Source of the DNA: Perca fluviatilis
Taxonomy: Eukaryota; Chordata; Actinopteri; Perciformes; Percidae
Reading direction: 5' to 3'
Assembly (NCBI RefSeq): GCF_010015445.1
Contig: NC_053114.1
Coordinates: 23,755,079-23,819,078 of the forward strand
Length of the DNA: 64,000 bases
A program made the position numbers and the translations under genes. The notes beneath the pieces were generated by a model, which saw only the letters and a list, made by a program, of their open reading frames with translations, was not told the DNA's origin and made no database searches. Numbering within the stretch: the stretch's first letter is position 1; each line of letters starts with the position of its first letter. Below are positions 1 through 13,625 of this stretch, in pieces.

Positions 1-155
1 AGAGAGAAACTGTCCGTCTCGTAGGCTGCTTAGACTATTACTCTGCTGGGTCTACGGCTTAGTCTCTCAGATTAAATTAGTATTAGTAGTAATTAATCAC
101 TGCAATGTGAATTGATGATTAAAAGGCTGGCTGATTGAGTGTCAGGTATAAGCAG
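1..155. other. Unassigned AT-rich sequence
   Basis: I see no gene or repeat signature here. The last six bases (aagcag, 150-155) recur immediately after the right end of the hAT element at 1721 and may be part of its target-site duplication. Confidence 0.4.
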
Positions 156-576
156 CAGTGTTTCCCACAGGAACATGTGAGACTGTGGTGGTTAAACCTC
201 AGACTCTCTAGGGGGGGGCTGGGAGCAACGTTCCCCCAGGAGGAAATTAAACTTCAATGCATCAATCTGGTGCACCCGCGAGCTTTGAAAGTTTGTGTTC
301 TTGTAAACAATTTAATAATAAACTGATTGGTTGTATAGATATGAATGGTGATGAGGACATGAGAAAAAGTCACACCCACAAAGCATGAGACAAAATTTAA
401 CGCAGTTCACAAATGGCCAAAATAAATTAACCAGAACAGTGGATCGCAAACCTTTTTCAATCATGTTTCATCTAAGTACCAGCACAAAACATTTTTGGTC
501 GGAAAAAAAAGCCTAGCTATATAAAGAGGCACAATACAGGGCTGCACCATCAATGTCTGAGCACTAATATTGTAAC

Positions 577-1558
577 TAGGGTTGGGTACCGAAACCCGGT
601 TCCACTATGGTACCGGTTCCTACGCAAACGGTAGTATTCGGACCGGATTAGAACGCAAATTTCGGTTCCTCATTTCGGTTCCGACTGAAATATTTTCCCT
701 CTGTCGCTCTGGACAGCGGCAGCCTCTCTTTTTTTCTTTTCTCCCTTTTCTGCCGAGTGCCGCACGTGCCCGCTCGCGGTGTGAAGCGCGTGTCCGAGCT
801 ATTCCCCCGACATGCACTCTACAATCCCTGCTGATAGACGCCTTTTTGTATATGCTCTGAAACGGACGTAAAAAATATCCCACTTTCTCTGTAGTCTACC
901 GTTAGCTAGCTACCGTAAATGTAGGCTACTTTTAAAATGGCATATTTTCCCTCTAGGCTCACCAAAACGGACGTGAAAGCATATTAACCATTCACTGACT
1001 GCACGTGATCGCTAATAAACATATTACACTTGCTCTGCTAGTCTATCGTTCAGGACAAGAGCCTGTAGCATGGTGGTGGGGGAGGCGAGACAGCCTCCCC
1101 AAATTGTCTGCCCTTTCAAACTCCTACCTGTGTGTGTACAGACCTCTTGGACACCGTCTGAGAGAGTTTTCGCCTGTGCAGGCCTGTTCTATCTTGCCAG
1201 AGAAGGCCAATATGGTCACTTTTCTGCAAAAGAACGGCTAAAGTTTGAAGCTGGTTGGTATACCAACTCAACATTTATTTTGTTGTTACTTCTTAATAGT
1301 GTAACTGTTAAATTATTGTAGCTGTGTGTTAGGTGACTTAGGTTTACTTATTACATATTTAAGTACTTTAAAACATTAATATATTGTTAAATTTAAATAA
1401 TTTTCAAAAAAAAAAAAAAACTCCATAAAAAGCCTTTCTTTTATGTCATTTTTCAGTATTTCAAGAATCGGTTTAGGAATCATTTAGGAATCTGAATCGT
1501 TTTAAAAGTACTGGTTCGGCATCAGAATCGTAAAAATCCAAAATGGTACCCAACCCTA
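577..1558 (+). mobile_element. hAT transposon, internally deleted, nested insertion
   Basis: The terminal inverted repeat tagggttgggtacc (577-590) is mirrored by ggtacccaaccct(a) ending at 1558. The 8-bp duplication attgtaac is exact on both sides (569-576 and 1559-1566). An 8-bp duplication is diagnostic of the hAT superfamily. The 982-bp copy sits inside another hAT (156-1721), so it is the younger of the two. It carries a remnant of a transposase C-terminus, annotated separately, and an A-rich run near 1408. It is too short and too frame-broken to be autonomous. Confidence 0.88.
1060..1245 (+). pseudogene. Remnant of hAT transposase C-terminal (hATC dimerisation) domain
   Basis: Two plus-strand frames carry pieces of the hATC domain. 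One frame reads PVAWWW and then LPKLSALSNSYLCV (about 1060-1130). A second frame continues with WTPSERVFACAG and then a short basic stretch (about 1145-1245). In hAT transposases a conserved W region, a 'P.L..LA..YL' segment and the PSERVFS.AG motif occur in this order. The domain is known to mediate dimerisation. At least one frameshift separates the halves, and nothing of the N-terminal zinc finger or DDE catalytic core is recognisable. This is a dead relic. Confidence 0.65.
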
Positions 1559-2259
1559 ATTGTAACTGAAAAACACTTAAATGTTACATTTAAAATTTTT
1601 AGAAACACTACATTAATTTATTATAATGTATAATTATTTTAGGAATAATCTATGATTGATATTTTTTAAATTAACATATAAGAAGTGTAAAAATGTGTCT
1701 AGGTAGTTATGGGAAACACTGAAGCAGGATAGAAAGCAGACAGTAAGAGAGCACAAGTTATGTGTTATCTTAGTTTTACTGAGATGTGAGAAGAAAACAA
1801 ACAATTCACTTTAACCGAGTGAATTTCAACAGCAAATTCAAATGGGATGTGGCTTATGGAGGCCAATGTGGTCTTAGCTTTTATTAAACAAAAACCCACA
1901 AAGAGGAATTTTCTGTGTGGAAAGGTAGCTAGCTCAGTGTGAAATAGTAATTTGGTGATCTCATGTACTTTGTTGCGGGAACATTTTAGATCATGCAAAA
2001 GCAAAGACCACAGAACATATCGGGCCAAAACAAACATGAACACGTTTTTTTCTGGAGTAAAGAAATAATAAAAATACTGATGGTAACAAAGGATGCGGTT
2101 TATCTCTGAAGTCACAGAGTTGTGTGAAACAATGGTGTGCTTGATGTTGCACAAACTGACGGCAGCCTAGTGTATTTATACATCCATATTAGTCAGACTT
2201 GAGCTCTGGCCAGCAAGGCCCAGGGCTGGGAAACAAAGAGCAGCCACCAAACACACATG

Positions 2260-2261
2260 TG

Positions 2262-2320
<59 letters not shown>

Positions 2321-2336
2321 CACACACACACACACT
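2260..2336. repeat. Compound (GC)n(CA)n microsatellite
   Basis: A short GC alternation at 2261-2268 runs into about 34 CA units, with one aac interruption near 2319. Further cacacaca(atctaa) blocks follow to about 2370. Alternating purine-pyrimidine sequence of this kind can adopt Z-DNA. Confidence 0.95.
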
Positions 2337-4413
2337 CTAACACACACAATCTAACACACACAATCTAACACTACAGGCCCTCTTTGTTCAAGTTACAGCC
2401 AGCCAGGCTTGGCCCTGCCTGGCCCACCATAACACAGAGTCCAGTACAGAAGATAACAACTCACTAGGGCTCTTCAAAGGCAGAGACTAATCCAGTTCTT
2501 TGGGGCATACTGATGAACAGACTGGAAAAATGGGTGATGAAATGGACAATAATAACCTGCTGCAGAAAGCTATGATAAATAGCGTCAGGTCAAGCAATCA
2601 AGTCTTCACACATGCCTCTCAGTCTCCGTAGTCATTAAGCATGTTCACATTTACATAGAAACTGCACAAACTGAGTACACACTGCTAACATCTTAAGAAT
2701 CAGTGCACTGTAAGACCATCCATTCTGCAACCAAATGAAAAGTCAGCTGATGAGTACTAATGAACATTTGGGAAATGGAAGCATTCAGCCAAAAACAGCC
2801 ACAAACATGTGGACCTGGGTCCCATATACCCAGTTGGCAGCATTGACTACACAATGAAGTGCTGTCAAACACATCCCTAAATACCTCTAGTTTCTTTCTC
2901 ATCCAAGAGAATTAACTGTATCAACTTAAAAAAGAACATTAACAAAGCAGTAGGTGGCAACGAGTCATCTTAAGAGTAACGTCATGAGCTGAGAGGAGGT
3001 TTGGATGAAGCACAATACAAGCTCTTAACCGTGCTTTACCAATGAAACTGTTGTCCAGCAGGCCATTACTCACCACCTCCCTTCTTCTAACTTCCCTTCA
3101 TCTGAACCACAGGAATGTTTCACACAGTGGGTGTATCAAATACAAAGTCTAAGATGCAGTATTTGACAAAAATACACAGGATGAAAATGTGGGAGAAGTG
3201 AAAAAAAATATATATTTCTGCTATTTAGAGAGAGCAATTCATTACCAACGTAAGATTGTGTTTGAGGTAAAGATACTGAGCAATGGGGCTAGCAGCAGCA
3301 AGTGTCTAGATAACAACAAGTGTGAGGTGAAATCCTGACAAAGCTTTAGGTCAGTGTGCCTGCTCTTTTCTGATAGCCTGAGGCAGGATGTAAGCAAGAG
3401 CGGCCACATCACCCACAGGAAAACACTCACTTCCTGTTTGCAGGAAATAGCTTCAGCTTCCAGAGAAATCCCTGTTCACACTATTGAAAATTCATTCTAG
3501 TATACTCACCTCATCTTACGACTTGCAACCTAAAAGAGTCTCACTCCAGATTTAGAGGGCAAGTGGTGGATTCCTCTCACCGTGTTTTTATTCAATACAC
3601 CAAGGTCACACTATCAGGCACTACTGTAAAACACACACACAACTTCAACCGGGAATACTTAAATATAAGCCCTTTATCGTACAATTAAAAAAGTTAAAAT
3701 GTCATCATGGTGTACTGCAGAGAGGTCAAAACCCTGCAACCAAACCTGGGTAGACTGCATGTATTAGAGGAGAGGAAAAGAGAAAAGTTGAGAATAACAT
3801 TTCGGGATCAACTCTTACACTGGCAACTTATAGAACCACCACCCTGTGGCAGCAGCTCTCCCCGTCACTGGGGCAATTGTATCCACGGTAGCTGTATCTT
3901 CCTTTTTACAGGACCCAAAGGAAAGAGTGGGGCAGCAGTACACTCATACAACACATTATAAGAGACACACACACAAGCTCTTTCTGGAGGGCAAGCACTC
4001 AACAGCAAACACATGCAAATGTATTAAAGCCTCTAATGTAAGCTTTTACATTCTGTCTTTCAGATTAGTGTGTACTGTGCTGTCCTGTGGAGCGCACATA
4101 AAATAACAAACCAAACTAAATTTCTGCCATCATTAAACAGATGAATTTAGCAGCAGCCATTTTTAGGGCAGGTTGTGACTGTGAAGGGAGGAGAGAGGGC
4201 TGCAAGTGTGTGCAAACATATGGGTGTGCAGATGAGGGCAAGTAGCCAATAGCCAGATGACAATGATGATGATGATGTACAGCCTCCGTCAGCAATGATG
4301 TACTGTTGTGCTGACATGCTTAAGTATGCCTGGGTTAATTAGTCTCAAACAGCAGCTCTACTCTGCCATGCAGCTCCCTGAAAACCCCTCCATCGGGACT
4401 CTCCTCAACATAT

Positions 4414-4437
4414 TACACACACACACACACACACACC
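4414..4437. repeat. (CA)12 microsatellite
   Basis: A pure short CA run, one of many in this window. Confidence 0.9.
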
Positions 4438-5132
4438 TCTGACTGAAAACTATCTGACACAGAGTCACTGCTAGATAGTGAGGGTAGGAATAAAATACAA
4501 AACCTATAATCCAGGCTTTTGGATTAAAACGTTAATCTGAGCCATGCTTCCCTCTGAAGTCTACGGTTGCTGTCTCATGAAAGCAAACGGATGGATGGGT
4601 GGACAAATGGCAGAACGTTGAACTGAGAACAGTGTAATGTTAGCAAGAGGGTTCCTTACAGCATCGGTCTTACACGTGCCTCATACTTACTGTTGTAGCT
4701 GTCTGCCAATTTAGCCGATGATAAATCTGTCTATGTTTTAAAAAATCTTTAATAACGCGATTGTGATCAAATATGCCACTGACGACTCCAGGTATTTTCT
4801 TGCTAAAAACGCTACCAATCACCTTTGTGCGATGTCAAACTGGTGCAAAAATTCCATCGAGACTAGTCCACATGCAAATACATTGTCCTATTTGCAGGCC
4901 TCTAATTTAAAAGGGGAACTATGCCGATATTCTGCGATATACTGCATTGATTATTAAATTTTTTCAAACTGCAAATTATTAATCTATATTTTACCAACTA
5001 CCTCTTGCATACTGACAGTCACACCTGCGGAACTTATCAGGAAATAAAACTCAACTGTACCATCTAGTGGACTGAAAAACAATTGATTTTATAAATCTAG
5101 TACTAAAAAGTTAATTTCTCATGTGCAATTTA

Positions 5133-5740
5133 CAGTGTTTCCCATACATAGGTACTACTTGGGCGCCCCGCCCAGGTAGATTGAGACCCGCCCAGGTAGA
5201 TAAATTCCGAATTACATTTTTCTTTCAATTGTTTTTTAAAGCGGACACAGACCAGCGGCCTCCAGCCCCTCCCCCTCGTGAAGTTGAACGCTGCGTGTAT
5301 GACAGCGTCAACGCTGCACTTCAGGCAGAGGCTATCGTTAGTAGTAGCATGCAGCTGGTAGTCTTGCGGTGGGAATTATTGTACTAACGGAGCTAATCGA
5401 GCTAATCGTTGCTAAACGAACCTTCAGTTCTCCGTATTAACCATAATCAACCACGTCACCAAAGAGCGCTTGGGTTGAATATGTTTATAACAAAGATGGC
5501 TGCCGCTGGAGAATTGAGATGTGTAGATTCCACCATCGCGCATTCATTTTAAAAGAGGAACAGAGAACCGCGATCAAGGCATTTGTCGATCGGAAAGATC
5601 TTTTTGTCGTCATCGTTTTAAAAAAATAGTTCATAAACCTTCATTTGACTAGTTTATTACCGAACCCAGCCATCACGCGCCGCGCCGTCACATCCTGCAC
5701 CACCCACCACCACAAGTAAGTCAACTTGTGGGAAACACCG
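5133..5740. mobile_element. hAT-type miniature element with cagtgtttccca ends
   Basis: The left end reads cagtgtttcccata at 5133. The right end, ...tgtgggaaacaccg at 5740, is its inverse with one mismatch. The same terminal signature bounds the element at 156-1721, so two members of one hAT-type group are present. The sequence attta abuts both ends (5128-5132 and 5741-5745), but a full 8-bp duplication is not evident. The interior is GC-richer than its surroundings and contains a repeated gcccaggtaga motif near 5170-5200. No transposase frame is visible. Confidence 0.65.
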
Positions 5741-6030
5741 ATTTATATAATCAAAGATCCATATTGGCGTCCGTGTAACAATACAGTATTGCCACAGAAA
5801 ATATCCCGTTACTATGCTGTATCGATTTTACGTCATGACAATTTTATGAGGAATTTAGGCATTTAATTCATTTATGCATGAAATTCTCCATCAATCAATT
5901 AATCCAAACTTTGAGGAATTACTAATCCAAATCAGTTCCACACAGTGGGATATACAGATTTTGAAAAAGAAAGAAGAGCAATGGTACTGGTTCGACACCT
6001 CGCTCGCTCAGCTTTATGTGTTATGTTCAA
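5741..6030. other. Unassigned spacer
   Basis: AT-rich sequence between two transposable elements. A 127-codon open frame starts at 5874 but runs across the boundary of the next element and shows no domain, so I treat it as chance. Confidence 0.4.
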
Positions 6031-7440
6031 TGGGCCTCATTCACCAATATCTTCCTAAGTTTTCTCTTAAATATGTTCTTAAGAAAGTTTCTAAGAGAAG
6101 TCTACGTCGGATTCATGACGTGTTCTTAAACAGCAGAATTGTTCGCACCTGTGTTCTTAGGATTGATGAATCCCACGTCTTCATAACTGAAAGCACGTGC
6201 CAGTTGTTCCTAATTAGCATAAGAAAACGCCCCAAAAATTCCCATATAAGGACATGACACTTCCTGTGCACCTCCTGGGAGACTGCGTTAGAGATGGTCG
6301 GAGCCGCGGTGGAGGAAGTACTGAATCTCAGTACTTAAATAAAAGTACAAATAACCAAAGACATATTTACTTTAGTAAAAGTAGAAGATGTCCACTACCA
6401 CAAACAAGGCCTGGCTTTTATAATATGTTCCTATCCTAACCAGCATAAAATGGAAATGTGTTGTTAGAATCGGAATGCGGTTGGTTTTATTCATGGATGT
6501 ATTTTATTTTCTTTAACCATGCAAGTAAGCAAATACAGTGTGTCAAGCAGCGCAAATGGGGAGATGTTAAGAGGTCCAACCAAATAAATAAGATATGAAC
6601 GCGTCTTACGCAGCCTAGCGGAGAAGTAAACAACGCTGTAGAGATGCAACTATGATTTAAAAACGGGAATAATAAAAAACAAACATTTTCATTTTCCTTT
6701 TTACCGGAGGCTGTATTACCGAGGGTCAGCAGCGCTGCGCCTGGGCTCTGGAGCACCGGAGCCGGCTTGGATCAGCGGTGCCCCACAGTATCTACGGCAA
6801 CAAAACTTCACTGGTGAGACAAACGTGTGACGGTCAGGAAGACGTTTTGGCAGGGGGGAAACTGATCAGAAAATGTAACGGAACATTGTAGAAATATAGT
6901 GGAGTAGAAAGTATAGATAATTGCTGCAAAATGTAACAAAGTAAAAGTCAAAAGTAGGCTATGCACTATTGAGCCTACTTAAGTAAAGTACAGATATGTG
7001 AAAAATGTACTTAAGTACAGTTACGAAGAATTTGTACTTTGTTACATTCTACCACTGCATTTTGGCCATAAAAATAGCGATCAATCACCAAATAACGCAG
7101 AATTTAATCAGTTTAATTGCTGATGTAAATTGCAGTGTTAGTGTTTTTTTTGCATAATATGGTTTTTTTTTTCAACAAATGATCAGAAATACATTACAGT
7201 ACAATACTATCATTGTAAACAACTGTAGAATTAAATAAAATGCAGTAAGCAATCATTTGGAACAAATTGTCATCACTCAAATGTGCGTAAGAGTGCTTTT
7301 CAGTGTTCATAGATTATGTTCTTAGCTAAGAACAAATCCAAGTTAAGAAAACATTAGTGAATGCCAGAATCTTCGTAAAATGTGCGTAAGAAGGGTTTAA
7401 CAACACATTTCTTTGTAAGAACGGTTGGTGAATGAGGCCA
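6031..7440. mobile_element. DNA transposon or MITE with ggcctcattcaccaa inverted ends (interrupted)
   Basis: The left end ggcctcattcaccaa (6033-6047) is exactly inverted at the right end ttggtgaatgaggcc (7425-7439). The flanks atgttcaa (6023-6030) and atgttcat (7441-7448) match at 7 of 8 positions, which would fit a hAT-type 8-bp duplication. A shorter aatg duplication is also possible because the exact end is ambiguous. Both arms carry sub-terminal taagaa/ttctta motifs. The interior is interrupted by a second repeat at about 6306-7057. No transposase frame is visible. Confidence 0.6.
6306..7057. mobile_element. Teleost MITE with gtggtagaa-type ends and agtac-rich sub-termini (nested)
   Basis: The left part begins gcggtggaggaagtact and is followed by repeated acttaa / agtaaaagta motifs. 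The right part ends with acttaagtac motifs and then ...ttctaccactgc. The inverted ends and agtac-rich sub-termini match a miniature family I recognise as widespread in teleosts. A second, more decayed copy lies at about 58371-58688. It is nested inside the element at 6031-7440. I could not find a convincing target duplication. Confidence 0.55.
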
Positions 7441-7448
7441 ATGTTCAT

Positions 7449-8135
7449 AAGACTCAGTGAAAAAATGATAAAAGTAAAAGCTCTGCTCTGTTGAATTTTT
7501 AATGGGGAGCCTACTAATTTAATATATGACAACTCGCACAACATTTTACATGATTATACTGTTAATTGTATTACGTAAATTTGCAATGTATATGCTTGAT
7601 CAAAAATCATAAGTAAATCCTAAAGGTAATGTATTTCCACTTGAATAAAGTGAGAGCTTCATTGGAGCCTCTGGGTCAGGTGCAGGCTCTGATTATTTAC
7701 ACTGACCTCAGTGCAGCTCCACAGAGCTGATGTGCAGCGGGCTGTTCTCTGCTATCCACTGACCCAGACACATAGCTAGGCTAGCATCTCATGTGCAGCT
7801 TACCCAGCAGCAAAGTCATCTGAGCTCAACCACACTAATTGTTCTCTGCCTAGAGAGACAGGCAGTGAGGAGGTCACAGAGTGGTAACTTGTGGTGGTAT
7901 TCTGACTTTTCACTTTTCAACAATCCTTCCTGTTGGTTTAGCTCAAGCTGTGGGTTTCTCTCAAACGTTTCCTATAGCCTCTCGGGCAGCACTACTCTTG
8001 GGATTTGAGGGCTCAGCCTCACCAGAGTGATGAGTGTATTTAAGAGCAGTGGTAAAAGTCCAACGCTGGAACTGACACCCAATAACATAAATCTAATTCA
8101 TGAATATGTCTCGGTTATTTTCCTCCTTACAATAA
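7449..8135. other. Unassigned non-coding stretch
   Basis: I see no domain-bearing frame, no inverted ends and no microsatellite in this interval. Confidence 0.35.
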
Positions 8136-8995
8136 GCACGTTTTGACTCTACCGGCGAGGCAGAAAACAGCAGGTTTAATATATGTTAAGATAGGAGGAT
8201 GACTGTTCTTGCTACACAGACTGATGTAATTAATTACTTAGTCTTTTTTTATACACCGTTTGACTTTACACTAAAAGAGAGAAACGGAGACAAAAATGTG
8301 GAGAAAAGCATATACATAGAGGAAGGTACAGTGAACATGCCGCCTCATTGGGATTTGCTTATTCATCGGAAGCCCTCAGATAGACAAGTCGATACATACC
8401 CTTCTTCGTGCGTAGGTAACGCTGTTCGACGGCTCCAGCATTACAAAGCTCCCAGATCCTGCAGGTAACTGTTTCAATCTAGCCTACTGCTTCGATTAGA
8501 CAAAGGGATATACACATAACATACCGTTTTTACGATTTGTGATTTAGTGGTGCATAAAAATAAACAACAGAAACAAACCGTAACCAATATTTCTCAGACA
8601 GGCTTGCTGCGAGGCATATCGCCTCACGTACTATATTCTTCCGCCTGAGAATATAGTTCCGGTTTGTTTACGGTTAGAAGACGGCTGTGTCTCATGTTAC
8701 GTTGTTTTTTGTACACGCTGTGACTCTACAAATCACAACATGTAAATAGGAACATGTTGGCGTTATTTTGTCACTTATTCGGAGCAGTAGGATTACTGGA
8801 ACCATTCACCTGCCTGTTCTGTGATGGGCTGATGCCGCTGGAGACGTCAGACAGCCTTACAGCACGCACGGAGATGAGAAGGATATGTATCGACTTGTCT
8901 AACTCTGGGGGTTACGGTGAATAAGCTAAATTCCCAATAAGTCGGCGTGTTCCTTTAAAGGATGACCACAGAGTTGTTTATAGGAAACACAATAA
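8136..8995. repeat. Unnamed dispersed repeat, copy 1 (interrupted by a fold-back element)
   Basis: The sequence from gcacgttt at 8136 to 8328, and again from 8956 to about 8995, matches 12752-13149 closely. Shared blocks include ctaccggcgaggcagaaaa, cttgctacaca and gatgaccacagagttgttta. Copy 1 holds a 627-bp insertion (8329-8955) that copy 2 lacks. It has a single TTAA at 8176-8179 where copy 2 holds a 173-bp insertion. Family identity is unknown to me and no protein is recognisable. Confidence 0.75.
8329..8955. mobile_element. MITE with long (~80-90 bp) imperfect inverted ends and TA flank
   Basis: The left arm (8329-8415) and right arm (about 8862-8955) are imperfect inverted copies. Shared blocks include gccgac/gccgcc, ttattggga, gcttattca, and an exact agacaagtcgatacata. 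The element is flanked by ta on both sides (8327-8328 and 8956-8957), and the related repeat at 13.1 kb lacks it. A TA duplication fits Tc1/mariner-like mobilisation. The interior has no transposase frame. It contains a small internal hairpin around tattctt/gagaatata at about 8633-8655. Confidence 0.7.
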
Positions 8996-9430
8996 CCTAA
9001 AAATACATTTGGTTGATGTTTTGGTCGATTAGAAGGCTGTGAAAGGACATTGCTTCAAGAGTAGAGCCTGAGCGATACATCCAATGGCCACTGTTATCAG
9101 CATTTATTGGCTTATCACACTTGATTCACACTGGTATCAGTACATATGTGGGTTGATATGAAGGAGTCAATAAGAGGAAGTATTGAATGCTAAAAGGACA
9201 CATAGGTGATACACTTTTAAAGTGCTTGTATAAACCAAAGATCCTTTATACTAAAGATAGCGCATTTCAAGCATCGGCAATGGTATGAAACTGTACACAC
9301 TTCCTGTCTCCTAAACAAGGTGTGGCCTGGTTTGAACGTGCAATGAACGCCATGTGGATGAATGAAAGTTATATTTGAATAATTTATTAATATGTTCTTT
9401 TACCAACGTTAGATATTTACACAGCTAAAA
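8996..9430. other. Unassigned spacer
   Basis: I see no gene or clear repeat end in this stretch. Confidence 0.35.
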
Positions 9431-10400
9431 TACATATTTAGCATCACGGAGATTAGTTTTGTTAGGGCATTCACAAACGTTAGCTTCTCTGTGTTGCCAG
9501 ATCTCGTGAGAGATTGATCCTGAGACAGAAAGAGGTCTCAAACAAAGTTCATTTTCTCCTGATGTGTCCGTCTGAAAAAATGCCATTTTAGTGTCAGGAT
9601 GTTCTGGAGATATCTGGCTTGTGAGAAATGAGTCCAATATCTACTTTGGTGACTATGGGGCGAAAAGATCGCTTATAATCTGTGTTCACGTTCAGTTCTC
9701 CCATTGGAATCAATACACTCGGACCTGCCGCTAGTCTCCTAAAGAGGCGTGGCAGTGGCGGAGCCCTCGTGACACAGATACAGGAAAGTAGCTCAAGTTG
9801 GAGCGTCTCGGTTCTAAACATAGACAGTGAAAGAAATGGACACAGTGGAGACCAGTGAAGTCAATTAGAGGCACTTTTCCGGTGATGGCTGAGCGTACTG
9901 CGCAGCCTCAAACTGAGCTTGATGACGTAGATGTGACGTGAGCAACCTGTCTGAAACTTGTAAGTCTTCTGGTAGCTGTGCCAAGAGAAATCTCAATCAT
10001 TCCGAATCTTGCAGAGATACCGAAGTATTTCCAATCCATCAAAACGTTGCCGAGATATTTTGTTCCAATGCTTTCATGGATCTCTATGGGCTTCTCCCTC
10101 GACTGTATGCCTCCACAACCCCCCGATTGCCTGCAAGCTTCTCCTGACTATACGGTAATTTATCTACTGTGCCACAGAAAGTCGCGTGGTTATGACACAA
10201 TCGTTAGCCTATTTTTACAAAAACGGCTGCTACGGAGCCATAACGTGAGATACAAGGTAATGGAGCCTTTTATACATTGTTGTGATTCTTTAGAAATAAA
10301 CAATGGACAAATAGAGTCTTTAAACGCTTCAGATGTAAAGTTATTTGCTGTCAAAGTGACGCCAAAATGAATGGGACTCAGTGGAATGCTAGCGGAAGGT
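9430..10400. repeat. Probable dispersed teleost repeat (unclassified)
   Basis: This block has higher CpG content than its neighbours and ends in a CA array. From general familiarity it resembles a high-copy teleost repeat that includes the phrase gtgacgccaaaatgaatgg near 10355. It contains a 130-codon frame (9978-10370) with no recognisable domain, which I regard as incidental. I see no inverted ends, so its class is undetermined. Confidence 0.4.
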
Positions 10401-10418
10401 GATGGCCCCCTTGGTTCT

Positions 10419-12751
<2,333 letters not shown>

Positions 12752-13149
12752 GCACGTTTCAACTCTACCGGCGAGGCAGAAAACAGCAGGTTTAACCCTT
12801 GTGTTAACTTCAGGTCACATTGACCTGTTTTCAATTTTTGTTTTATATCAGAAAATATGGGATGTAGAAATAAGCGCTGAAATGTGTAGAAGAAAAATTT
12901 AACAATTTAAAACGGAAAAAGCAAAAACATAAATGGCATCAAAAACGTTGAGAAAAAAAACACAAGGGTTAAGATGTGTTAAGATAAGATGACAGTTCTT
13001 GCTACACAGGCTGATGTAATTAATTACTTCTTTATACCGTTGTACTTTACACTAAAAGAGAGAAACCGAGACAAAAATGTGGAGAAAGTAATATATAGAG
13101 AGAGGAAGCCATTAAGGATGACCACAGAGTTGTTTATAGAAAACACAAT
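12752..13149. repeat. Unnamed dispersed repeat, copy 2 (interrupted by a TTAA element)
   Basis: Second copy of the repeat at 8136-8995, in the same orientation. It lacks the 627-bp fold-back insertion and instead carries a 173-bp insertion at 12796-12968. The matching flanks continue on both sides of that insertion. Confidence 0.75.
12796..12968. mobile_element. piggyBac-type MITE, 173 bp, TTAA target duplication
   Basis: The inverted ends cccttgtgtt (12796-12805) and aacacaaggg (12959-12968) are exact. TTAA flanks both sides (12792-12795 and 12969-12972). The related repeat at 8.17 kb has a single TTAA at the same place and no insertion, so insertion by TTAA duplication is directly supported. 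TTAA duplication is the hallmark of the piggyBac superfamily. A sub-terminal aggtcacattgacct inverted motif lies near 12812-12826. At 173 bp it is non-coding and would need a transposase supplied in trans. Confidence 0.85.
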
Positions 13150-13582
13150 CAAATGATGTGCTCTTTTACCTAAGGTGGGGGGGGGGGAGACAGATTGCAA
13201 TATGTGCATATGGACAAGATTTATATTTAGCAGAGAAGAAAAAAAAGTCTATTATTAAGACGATAGTGTATGAATTGTAAAAAAAAGAGCAAATTCCCTT
13301 GACAGAAGTCTGAGATCTGGGAAATATACACACTGATACTGCTAGTGATGATTATGCCTTATCTAAAGCTGTGAAAAAGTCTCCCACAGACTGATGACTC
13401 TGTTTCCCAGACAAAAAAGACAGTGCTGTACTCCCAAGATAAGCAAATGAACACATAGCAGTGTGTGTATGTGTGTAAAGGCATGTAGGGCAACAAGCCT
13501 TGGGATGAATCTGTTCCAGCCTCTTTTTCTCTTCCCTAACCAGCTGAGCCACGGCTGCCACATGCTCTCTTGTCCATCCTCG

Positions 13583-13583
<1 letters not shown>

Positions 13584-13622
<39 letters not shown>
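13584..13622. repeat. (TC)n microsatellite
   Basis: About 19 TC units, followed by a further tctctctcctg stretch to about 13636. Minus-strand frames read as poly-RE here and are artefacts. Confidence 0.95.

Positions 13623-13625
<3 letters not shown>

Larger units (their letters stand above)
156..1721. mobile_element. hAT-type non-autonomous DNA transposon (outer, interrupted)
   Basis: The left end reads cagtgtttcccac at 156 and the right end is its inverse, ending ...gggaaacactg at 1721. This gives inverted ends of about 12 bp of the kind common in teleost hAT elements. The six bases aagcag flank both sides (150-155 and 1722-1727). A full hAT duplication would be 8 bp, so the duplication is eroded or partly coincidental. 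The element is interrupted by a younger hAT at 577-1558. Without that insertion and its duplicated target it would be about 0.58 kb, a typical MITE size. No transposase frame is visible in the outer part. Confidence 0.7.
1722..5132. other. Non-coding stretch without recognised gene
   Basis: Open frames here are short and lack recognisable domains. Several are translations of a CA/TG array. I see two simple repeats, annotated separately, and a run of gatgat trinucleotides near 4263-4277. No splice-bounded exon is supported. Confidence 0.4.

Noticed and set aside
5874..6257. 127-codon open frame
   Set aside because: It crosses the left boundary of a transposable element and shows no recognisable domain.
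9978..10370. 130-codon open frame beside a CA array
   Set aside because: It lies in what looks like a dispersed repeat, and the peptide has no recognised family.
13584..13622. CRISPR-like or other regular repeat arrays
   Set aside because: The repeated tracts in this window are simple microsatellites without spacers.
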